This document shows, one piece after another, positions 7,441 to 14,561 of a stretch of DNA of 64,000 nucleotides; position 1 is the stretch's first letter; the number at the start of each line of letters is the position of its first letter. Origin of the DNA: Draconibacterium sediminis (GTDB taxonomy: Bacteria > Bacteroidota > Bacteroidia > Bacteroidales > Prolixibacteraceae); assembly GCF_000949475.1 (NCBI RefSeq), contig NZ_JRHC01000001.1, positions 1,736,001 to 1,800,000 of the forward strand. Reading direction: 5' to 3'. The notes under the pieces were generated by a model. That model was not told where the DNA came from and searched no databases. It was given only the letters and a program-made list of their open reading frames with translations. The position numbers and the translations under genes were made by a program.

Positions 7441-9020
7441 TAAGGGTTAATACTTAGGAAACGTTTTGGATTAACACTGGCAATGGTGTCGAAATCATCG
7501 CCAAATGCTGCCTTAAAATCGTTGAAATATTGTTCCATGCTAGGCCCAAAAAACTGGGTGAGGTAATAATCGGAGCCATAAAGAATTTTCGATTTTTCGT
7601 AGCCGGAAAGTTTATCGTAGAAGCTGGTTTTAAAAGTGCTAAGTGTTTCGCGGATGCTGAAAACCATTTCCTGAGTGGTTGGCGATTCAATAACCGTTCC
7701 TTCCGAAAAACAGGAAAGGTCGGTGTAAGCATTCGGGTATTTCGGATTTTTAATGATATCGAAAATTGCTTTTGCCCAGTTGTCGATAAAGCCGGTTCGG
7801 TAAAGTGCATTCCACACTTTGGCACGTTCGGCAATGGTAAGGTCTTCGCGCAGTATTCGTTTTTTACGTTTTAAAGTGTAGGCCGCACGAATAATTTCCT
7901 TGTCTTTGTTCGACAGCGACATGATAGCATCTTCAAATTCTTCTTCGTCTACCCGTTTTTGCTCTTCCGGGAAATTGTAGTTGATGTAATCCATAATCTG
8001 GCCACTGCCACCAAAATGCGCAAAATTAATGGTCAGGTCAGGATACTTTTTCATTACCAGTTCCCACAGTTTTGGATGGTTTAATTTTTTCGCCCGCTCG
8101 GCAATGGCTTTGTGCACTTTGCGGCTAAAAAAGCGGTAGTCGAAAACAAGTGGCTTTTTAGGTTTTATGGTGTTTCCGTTAATAAGTACATCGCCGCGCA
8201 CTTTAAGCACCGACGACAAACAGGCAAATCCGCTGTTTGAATTGTGCACCGTAATCGGAATATTGTGCTCCTGGCACAAGGCATAAATGCCGGTTGAGTT
8301 GCGGGTGCCCATTAACACCGGATCGGTTGGCGAGAAACCTGCCGGAGCATACAGTTTTACACCGGCAAAGCGACCATCTTCGGCAACAATCTTCTCTTTT
8401 AGCTTGTCAACCAGGTTGACGTTGCCTTTGTATTCACGGCGCGGATCGACACTAAAGAAAGGTTTTATTGTTTCGTATTTACCTGCCAGGTACTCCAAAT
8501 CTGCAATTTGCTGGGCATAGTTGGCATTGTCGAAAATTTCCACTTCCTCATCCGATTTCCGATCGAAACTGTCTTCAAATTGTTTTACATGGTCTCTGAT
8601 TTTGTCGAATGCCTCGGCCAGTTCTTCGCTCTGTAGTTTACGGTTTACCCGCATTTTAATAAATGGCAGTGCTACCGACAGCAGCCAGAAAATACGTTTT
8701 ATTCGTTTACGGTAACGTTTATTCTGGTTCTCGTCGTCGTCGTTATCATCGGCATAAGTCAGGTCGAACATTAAAGGAGTAGTAACCACATTTCCCTGGT
8801 ACACTTTGTCGAGCGCTTCAAACACATCTTCGCTCGATGGCTGCGTAACTTCTTCCAGCGTGCGGTTAATACCGTCAATTTTAAATCTCAGTTCGGCCGA
8901 TGTAACTCCTTTGTCCACCAGGTCTTTAATGGCAAGTAGCGATTGAACCACATTTACAAGCTTGCGTATAATCACGTCTTTGTTAAAAATGTGGCAGTGG
9001 ATGTCGTAGTAAGTTGTCAT
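7440..9020 (-). CDS. Amidohydrolase-2 family metal-dependent hydrolase, long form
   Basis: 526 residues, longer than typical 300-residue members. Metal-ligand pattern of the amidohydrolase superfamily: HCH at residues 8-10 (YYDIHCHIFN), GVKLYAPAGFSP, a histidine in IPITVHNSNSG, INFAHFGGSG and the late aspartate in ILYGSDYYL. An insertion of about 100 residues rich in Asp, Asn and Lys (around YADDNDDDENQNKRYRKR) and a second charged helical insert (KRVDEEEFEDAIMSLSNKDKEII) distinguish it. No signal peptide. First gene of a leftward group with the coupled peptidase, a helical protein and possibly the macrodomain protein. The substrate is not predictable; family members include decarboxylases and lactonases. 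Confidence 0.82.
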   Translation of the reverse strand: MTTYYDIHCHIFNKDVIIRKLVNVVQSLLAIKDLVDKGVTSAELRFKIDGINRTLEEVTQPSSEDVFEALDKVYQGNVVTTPLMFDLTYADDNDDDENQNKRYRKRIKRIFWLLSVALPFIKMRVNRKLQSEELAEAFDKIRDHVKQFEDSFDRKSDEEVEIFDNANYAQQIADLEYLAGKYETIKPFFSVDPRREYKGNVNLVDKLKEKIVAEDGRFAGVKLYAPAGFSPTDPVLMGTRNSTGIYALCQEHNIPITVHNSNSGFACLSSVLKVRGDVLINGNTIKPKKPLVFDYRFFSRKVHKAIAERAKKLNHPKLWELVMKKYPDLTINFAHFGGSGQIMDYINYNFPEEQKRVDEEEFEDAIMSLSNKDKEIIRAAYTLKRKKRILREDLTIAERAKVWNALYRTGFIDNWAKAIFDIIKNPKYPNAYTDLSCFSEGTVIESPTTQEMVFSIRETLSTFKTSFYDKLSGYEKSKILYGSDYYLTQFFGPSMEQYFNDFKAAFGDDFDTIASVNPKRFLSINP

Positions 9021-9323
9021 AATTATGGGTTTAAAAATATTAAGCTTTGTTTAGGCTATATCAATATCGAAGCCGCGGTATCATAAGAAACCGTAACTAA
9101 GAATATAAGCCTTGAATTGTTTTTCATGCGTCATTGGTTTGTGTTTGCAATCTCCGGGTCACAACTTTAGAGTTTGTAAATTGATTGGATATACAAGTTA
9201 TGAAATGAGCCGAAAAATAACAACTAATTGGTATGAATATATTTAGGTAGTGCATTAAAAATAAAAAAGTCACTATCGTTTACTGATAGTGACTTCTTTA
9301 TTATATCGGACGGCGAAATTGCT
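9021..9323. other. Gene-free interval with glp terminator
   Basis: Between the amidohydrolase start and the glpF stop. The right part holds the glp terminator. The left part (about 9021-9240) must carry the promoter of the leftward amidohydrolase operon, but I could not fix a convincing box. No ORF, repeat or RNA gene was seen. Confidence 0.6.
9263..9297 (-). terminator. glp operon terminator
   Basis: A perfect 11-bp stem, AAGTCACTATC (9267-9277) with GATAGTGACTT (9285-9295), next to an A run at 9263-9268 that reads as a U tract on the minus strand. It ends the leftward glp transcript 27 bp past the glpF stop. Confidence 0.9.
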
Positions 9324-10058
9324 TTAACAAAAACAAAACAGCGCTGCAGCCAGGGCAGCTCCTGCAATTGGTCCAAGGATTGGAACCCATGCATAAGCCC
9401 AGTCAGAACTGCCTTTGTTTGGAGCTTTTAACAAACTATGGATGATGCGTGGTCCCAAATCGCGGGCAGGGTTTATGGCGTAACCTGTTGGGCCGCCAAG
9501 ACTTAAGCCTATTGCCGTTACCAAAAGTGCAACCGGAAGCGCACCAATTGAACCTAAACCAACTTCAACAGTTTGCAGCTGCTGGGTTTCAAACTTAATA
9601 TCGGTGATATAAAAGATCACAAAAATGAGTACAAAAGTTCCGATAAGTTCGGTTATAAAATTGTTCTTATAATTTCTGATGGCCGGCGATGTGGCAAAAA
9701 CACCTAAAAATCCGTTTTTGTCGGTGTTGGCCTTAAAATGATCGCGATAAGTAAACCAAACCAATATGGCCCCGAGCATAGCGCCTATTATTTCGCCGGC
9801 AATATATACCGGAACTTTATCCCACGGGAATATTCCGCCCAACGCGAGGCCAAGTGTTACTGCCGGATTTAAGTGCGCTCCGCTAATGGGGCCGGCAACT
9901 ATTACCGCCATCATTACTGCCAGTCCCCAGCCCAGTGAAATTACGATCCATCCGCCGTTGTGACCTTTGGTATTTTTTAGAACTACATTTGCCACAACTC
10001 CATCTCCAAGGAGGATCAGTATCATTGTGGCAATTATTTCCGCTACAAATTCATTCAT
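9324..10058 (-). CDS. glpF: Glycerol uptake facilitator (aquaglyceroporin)
   Basis: Inner-membrane MIP-family channel of 244 residues for passive glycerol entry. Seen: six membrane segments and two half-helices with the NPA boxes GAHLNPAVTLG (NPA at 64-66) and GYAINPARDLGPRI (NPARD at 196-200). The Asp after the second NPA-R is the usual mark of glycerol-permeable rather than water-selective members. Last gene of the glp operon, 56 bp after glpD, followed by a strong terminator. Glycerol entering here is trapped by the kinase encoded upstream. Confidence 0.95.
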   Translation of the reverse strand: MNEFVAEIIATMILILLGDGVVANVVLKNTKGHNGGWIVISLGWGLAVMMAVIVAGPISGAHLNPAVTLGLALGGIFPWDKVPVYIAGEIIGAMLGAILVWFTYRDHFKANTDKNGFLGVFATSPAIRNYKNNFITELIGTFVLIFVIFYITDIKFETQQLQTVEVGLGSIGALPVALLVTAIGLSLGGPTGYAINPARDLGPRIIHSLLKAPNKGSSDWAYAWVPILGPIAGAALAAALFCFC

Positions 10059-10114
10059 TTCAGTTACAGGTTTATTTTAATATTCTTATTCGTTTAGTTT
10101 AAAGTAAATTGGTT

Positions 10115-11674
10115 TTACAGGTAATAACCTTTGGCAATTTCGGTAAATTCTTCAACTTGTTGCTTAATCCAGTCAGTATCTTTGTTTAGCTCGTTTGCCA
10201 TTATTTGTGCCACTTTGGGCGCCATTTCTTCGGCTGCACGCGCATCAAGATATAAAGCTCTTACCCGGCGTGCCAGCACATCATCAAGTGTCATTGCCAT
10301 TTCTTTTTTGCAAGCCCAGATAACCTCGGCAACAGTAAACTCAAGCCGGTCATGTAGCCTTTCTCCCAACGGCGGATCGTTTTCAATCATCTCTTTAATT
10401 TCTTTTGCTTCCGATCCGTACACATAAAAATGATCGTTATGATCAATGTTTTTTGTGTAGCCATGAATTGCCAGATTTTCGGTTTGGCAGGGGCGTTCGG
10501 GTAAGCCGGCCAATATAACCGCGTTGTGTATGGTGTCTTCACCCATCTTGCGATAGGTTGTCCATTTTCCGCCGGTAATTGTAATCAGTCCCGATAAGCT
10601 CATGATAACTTTATGGCTGCGGGAAATTTCCTTTGTTTGTTTGTCTTCTCCTTCGGGGGCAGCAAGTGGTCGTAGTCCGGCAAAAATACTTCTTACATCG
10701 CTTCTTTTGGGAGGGCGTGTAAGGTAGCGTTTGGCAGTATTTAATATAAACTCAATTTCTTCTTCCAGTGCTCTTGGTTCAAGACTGGCATTTTCAATCA
10801 GGGTGTCGGTAGTGCCAACTACTACTTTCCCGCGCCAAGGAACGGCAAAAAGCACCCGCCCGTCATCGGTTTTGGGGATCATTATAGCATGGTCGCCTTT
10901 CAGAAAATCATGATCGAGTACAAGATGGATTCCCTGGCTGGGTACAACTTTTTTTGGGGTGCCGGGTTCATCCATTTGTAAAATTTCGTCGGTAAAAACT
11001 CCCGTGGCGTTTACCACTGCTTTGGCTCTTACGTCAAATTCTTCGCCATCAATAACATCTTTAGCTTTCACCCCGCAAATCATTCCTTCTTTATCTTTTA
11101 GCAGACCAATAGCTTTGGTATAATTTACGGCCACTCCGTCGTAATCAATAATGGTTTGCGCAAGGTTTATCGAAAGCCTGGCATCATCAAATTGTCCGTC
11201 GTGGTATATCACACCACCTGTTAAGCCTTCTTCTTTCAGGGTGGGTAAAGCTTCCAGTGTTTCTTCCTTTGTGAGGTGCACTGAAGGCCCCAGCCCAAGT
11301 TTCCCGGCCATCATGTCGTAAACTTTTAAACCAATGGTGTAAAGTGGTCCGCCCCACCATTCGTAGTTGGGAATAATAAATGACTGGTTTTTTACCAGGT
11401 GAGGCGCATTTTGCCGCATTAATCCCCTTTCGCGAAGGGCTTCCAAAACCAGCGAGATGTCGCCCTGTGCCAAATAACGCACACCGCCGTGCACCAGTTT
11501 GGTACTTCGGCTCGAGGTTCCTTTGGCAAAATCGGCACCTTCAAGCAGCAGTGTTTTGTATTTTCGTGTAGCAGATTCGAGTGCGACTCCCAATCCTGAA
11601 GCGCCACCGCCAATTACAACAATATCCCATTCAATATCGGCCTTGGCTTTCCGTAGTTGTTTGTGTCTTTTCAT
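10115..11674 (-). CDS. glpD: Glycerol-3-phosphate dehydrogenase (FAD, aerobic type)
   Basis: Oxidises sn-glycerol-3-phosphate to dihydroxyacetone phosphate and passes electrons to the quinone pool at the inner face of the membrane. 519 residues, normal length. Seen: FAD fold WDIVVIGGGASGLGVALE near residue 20, the family box GTSSRSTKLVHGGVRYL, ALRERGLMRQNAPHLV, the cap-region ATGVFTDEI, VPSQGIHLVLD, and the C-terminal ITGGKWTTYRKM plus the helical DAO_C tail with ALYLDARAAEEMAP. Sits between glpK (23 bp upstream) and glpF in a leftward operon. Confidence 0.96.
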   Translation of the reverse strand: MKRHKQLRKAKADIEWDIVVIGGGASGLGVALESATRKYKTLLLEGADFAKGTSSRSTKLVHGGVRYLAQGDISLVLEALRERGLMRQNAPHLVKNQSFIIPNYEWWGGPLYTIGLKVYDMMAGKLGLGPSVHLTKEETLEALPTLKEEGLTGGVIYHDGQFDDARLSINLAQTIIDYDGVAVNYTKAIGLLKDKEGMICGVKAKDVIDGEEFDVRAKAVVNATGVFTDEILQMDEPGTPKKVVPSQGIHLVLDHDFLKGDHAIMIPKTDDGRVLFAVPWRGKVVVGTTDTLIENASLEPRALEEEIEFILNTAKRYLTRPPKRSDVRSIFAGLRPLAAPEGEDKQTKEISRSHKVIMSLSGLITITGGKWTTYRKMGEDTIHNAVILAGLPERPCQTENLAIHGYTKNIDHNDHFYVYGSEAKEIKEMIENDPPLGERLHDRLEFTVAEVIWACKKEMAMTLDDVLARRVRALYLDARAAEEMAPKVAQIMANELNKDTDWIKQQVEEFTEIAKGYYL

Positions 11675-11697
11675 AAATTTCAGGCTTAGTAAGTAGT

Positions 11698-13203
11698 TTA
11701 TTCATCATCGTCGTCGTCAATCCATTCCTTGGCTTTTGTGAGTGCTTTTTGCCATTTGCGTATGGATTTATCCATCACCTCTTTCGAGATTTGAGGCGTA
11801 AAAGTTTTGTCTTTTTCCCACTGCGATTGCAGGTCGTTCAGGTCGTGCCAGTAACCAACAGCCAAACCGGCCAGATAGGCAGCTCCCAGAGCCGTTGTTT
11901 CCAGTTGGCGGGGGCGAATTACCGGCGATTGCAGTGTCTCCGACTGAAATTGTAACAGCAGGTTATTTGCTGCCGCGCCACCATCAACACGTAGTTCTTT
12001 AATTTCAATACCGGAGTCGGCTTCCATTGCTTTTAGCACATCCATCACCTGAAAGGCAATTCCTTCTATTGTGGCTCGTGCAAAATGTCCGTTTGATGTT
12101 CCCCGGGTTATGCCAACCACAATACCACGGGCGTACTGGTCCCAGTGTGGAGCTCCAAGTCCGGTTAATGCCGGAACAAAATAAACACCTCCATTATCTT
12201 CAACCGAAAGCGCCAGAGCTTCAATTTCCGGTGCACTGTCTATCAGGCCCAGTTGATCGCGAAGCCACTGAACGGCAGCCCCTGCAATAAAAATGCTTCC
12301 TTCAAGCGCATACGATACTTTTCCGTTTATCTTCCAGGCAATGGTAGTTACCAGGTTGTTTTCCGACAGGATGGCTTTTTCGCCGGTATTAAGTAGCATA
12401 AAACAACCCGTTCCGTAGGTATTTTTAGCCATTCCGGGGTGTATGCATTGCTGGCCAAACAATGCTGCCTGCTGGTCGCCGGCAATACCGGCAATTGGTA
12501 TTTCGTGTGCAAATATTGTTGTTTTGGTGTATCCCACTATTTCGCTTGATGCACAAACTTCGGGAAGCATGCTTTCCGGAATATCAAAAAGTTCCAGCAG
12601 CTCTTTATCCCAACAGCAATCGTTTATATTGTATAGCAATGTTCTGCTGGCATTTGTAATATCAGTAACGTGTTTGTCGCCACGGGTAAGTTTCCAGATT
12701 AACCACGAATCAACGGTGCCAAACGCCAATTTTCCTTCGTTTGCTTTTTCTCGTGCACCTTTAACATTCTCAAGAATCCATTGCACTTTAGTCCCCGAAA
12801 AATAAGCATCAATTACCAATCCTGTTTTGGTGCGAATCAGTTTTTGATATCCTTTCTCTTTTAGTGCATCGCAATATTTGGCAGTTCGCCGGTCTTGCCA
12901 AACAATGGCATTGTAAACCGGTTCGCCGGTTTCTTTGTCCCAAACAATAGTTGTTTCGCGTTGGTTTGTTATACCAATTGCGGCAATATTTTTTCCGTTA
13001 ATACCAATTTTTGTAATGGCCTCGGCTGCAACTGCTGCCTGCGACGACCAAATTTCATTAGGATCATGTTCTACCCATCCCGGTTTCGGAAATATCTGTT
13101 CAAACTCTTTGTGGGCAACCGATTTTATGGCACCGTGCTGATCGAAAACAATAGCACGCGAACTGGTTGTGCCCTGGTCAAATGCAAGTATGTACTTATT
13201 CAT
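11698..13203 (-). CDS. glpK: Glycerol kinase
   Basis: FGGY-family kinase that turns glycerol plus ATP into glycerol-3-phosphate. 501 residues. Seen: N-terminal phosphate loop [17 protein letters not shown], the substrate segment [27 protein letters not shown], the second ATPase-fold part [26 protein letters not shown] and [17 protein letters not shown]. The very acidic tail ending DDDDDE is unusual but short and lies beyond the conserved fold. Second gene of the operon, five bp after padR, so expression is probably tied to that repressor. Confidence 0.97.
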   Translation of the reverse strand: MNKYILAFDQGTTSSRAIVFDQHGAIKSVAHKEFEQIFPKPGWVEHDPNEIWSSQAAVAAEAITKIGINGKNIAAIGITNQRETTIVWDKETGEPVYNAIVWQDRRTAKYCDALKEKGYQKLIRTKTGLVIDAYFSGTKVQWILENVKGAREKANEGKLAFGTVDSWLIWKLTRGDKHVTDITNASRTLLYNINDCCWDKELLELFDIPESMLPEVCASSEIVGYTKTTIFAHEIPIAGIAGDQQAALFGQQCIHPGMAKNTYGTGCFMLLNTGEKAILSENNLVTTIAWKINGKVSYALEGSIFIAGAAVQWLRDQLGLIDSAPEIEALALSVEDNGGVYFVPALTGLGAPHWDQYARGIVVGITRGTSNGHFARATIEGIAFQVMDVLKAMEADSGIEIKELRVDGGAAANNLLLQFQSETLQSPVIRPRQLETTALGAAYLAGLAVGYWHDLNDLQSQWEKDKTFTPQISKEVMDKSIRKWQKALTKAKEWIDDDDDE

Positions 13204-13208
13204 AAGGT

Positions 13209-13568
13209 TTATGGTTTTAAGTTCTTGATTTTTAGTAGCGAGTTATCGATCATCTCAAAATAGGCATTCATTAACTCTATTTGTTCAGTGCCCTTATTGG
13301 TAATCGTATAATATTTTCGTGGAATTCCTGATTCGAGCTCGTGCCAGCGAGATGTTAGCATTCCATCTTTTTTTAATCGGTTTAATAAGGGGTAAAGTGT
13401 GCCTTCCGCAATTTCAATCGACGATAACTCCCGGATTTTATCAATGAGTTCGTAGCCGTAGTAAGTTTTCTTCTCAAGAAAAAGTAAGATCATGTATTCA
13501 ATCAGTCCTTTCTTGATTTGTGACTTCCATCGAATGTTAAAATCTTGCCCTGTTTTATTATTGGTCAT
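13209..13568 (-). CDS. PadR-family transcriptional regulator heading the glp operon
   Basis: 119 residues: a PadR winged helix ([29 protein letters not shown], then [21 protein letters not shown] and [13 protein letters not shown]) followed by a short C-terminal dimerisation helix ([19 protein letters not shown]). Family knowledge: small PadR-s2-like repressors bind ATGT/ACAT dyads and respond to a small ligand or phenolic compound. Here the stop is five bp before glpK and an ATGTAT-N6-ATACAT dyad lies 29 bp upstream of the start codon, so autoregulation and control of glycerol catabolism are inferred. The ligand is unknown. Confidence 0.9.
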   Translation of the reverse strand: MTNNKTGQDFNIRWKSQIKKGLIEYMILLFLEKKTYYGYELIDKIRELSSIEIAEGTLYPLLNRLKKDGMLTSRWHELESGIPRKYYTITNKGTEQIELMNAYFEMIDNSLLKIKNLKP

Positions 13569-13596
13569 AAACTTTGTTTCAGAAAATTTCCAACTA

Positions 13597-13614
13597 ATGT
13601 ATAAACAAATACAT
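13597..13614. promoter_or_regulatory. Candidate PadR operator, ATGTAT-N6-ATACAT
   Basis: Perfect six-base arms ATGTAT (13597-13602) and ATACAT (13609-13614) around AAACAA, 29 bp before the PadR start. Arms of ATGT/ACAT type are characteristic of PadR-family operators. On the minus strand the dyad contains TGTATTTG, close to the Bacteroidota TAnnTTTG box, so binding would cover the promoter. Confidence 0.6.
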
Positions 13615-13743
13615 AGTAATACAAGGTAAGTAGTAAAATAGAATACTGTTTTATAGCATGTGTGCTTATTGGCGGAAAATATGAGAGGTTACATTGTTTG
13701 GGGAATTTGCATGTATTTCTGGAAAATGTCTGTAACGCTGCTA

Positions 13744-14397
13744 TCAGCCATTAAACTTAACCGGAGCAAAAAACTCAGGGCGATGATAATCCGGATTTTC
13801 CGTGTTAACAGCATTCCAGGTAACAAAATGCGGATCGGAAGTTTCATCGCCACACTTGTAGAAATTGGCCGTTGCTTCCAGTCCGTTTAAAGTTTGTACT
13901 TTATCAAAAGCAAAGCACTGCGTAGGAATACAGATCATCATTTCCCATGAGAAATCTCCCGACTTTTCAGCAAAAGGCTGGTCGCCAAGACTCGATTCAA
14001 TATCGATTTGTTTTACAACTTCGGGCAAAATGGGGGTGCGGTTTCCACGTCCCGGGCCATAACCCACATGAGGCGTGCCAATACAGTTAAACTCAAAATT
14101 GTAATAATTCTTTCCGTCAATCGAAATAAAAAACTCAACCGTACTGTCTTTGTAAACATCGCCGTTTATTTCGGTTTCCTGCGCCAGAATATTTTTCTCG
14201 CGAACGTAAAATTTTAACCAAATTTCGTTTCCGGTGTGAGCAATCCTGAATTTAAGCTCCGGTTTATATGGAAAGGCTTTTTCCCAATTCAGAATGTCAA
14301 TGGCTTCAGTTTTTGTGTTTTTTTCCAAAAGCAAAGCTGCTTCCTGTATTGATAGCGAAGTTGTTGTATTGATTTTAGTAACGGTAAGATTCTTCAT
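13744..14397 (-). CDS. Carbohydrate-binding family 9-like protein
   Basis: 217 residues, cytoplasmic by lack of a signal peptide, matching CBM9-like/DOMON-like proteins: beta sandwich with LKFRIAHTGNEIWLKFYVREK, KDSTVEFFISIDGKNYYNFEFNCIGTPHVGYGPGR and the late WNAVNTENPDYHRPEFFAPVKF. Such small stand-alone proteins are common in Bacteroidota, and a role in binding sugars or in enzyme assembly is assumed, not shown. Stand-alone gene; divergent from the SNF2 helicase gene. Confidence 0.82.
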   Translation of the reverse strand: MKNLTVTKINTTTSLSIQEAALLLEKNTKTEAIDILNWEKAFPYKPELKFRIAHTGNEIWLKFYVREKNILAQETEINGDVYKDSTVEFFISIDGKNYYNFEFNCIGTPHVGYGPGRGNRTPILPEVVKQIDIESSLGDQPFAEKSGDFSWEMMICIPTQCFAFDKVQTLNGLEATANFYKCGDETSDPHFVTWNAVNTENPDYHRPEFFAPVKFNG

Positions 14398-14479
14398 GCT
14401 GTAAGTTTTATGTCCGTAAAGATGTTATTTTTCTATAAACATTTTTGCTGAATAAAGTCAGGTTACCGGGCAGCTTTTA

Positions 14480-14487
14480 TATATTTG
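14480..14487 (+). promoter_or_regulatory. TAnnTTTG promoter box before the SNF2 gene
   Basis: TATATTTG matches the Bacteroidota -7 consensus TAnnTTTG and lies about 75 bp before the helicase start. A convincing -33 element at the usual spacing was not found, so this is a weak call. Confidence 0.4.
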
Positions 14488-14561
14488 AGGTTCTTTAATT
14501 GGAACTGCTATGCCGGGCAATACTAAAAAGTTCCGTGCGTATCTTTTTTTTGAAGAAGTAA

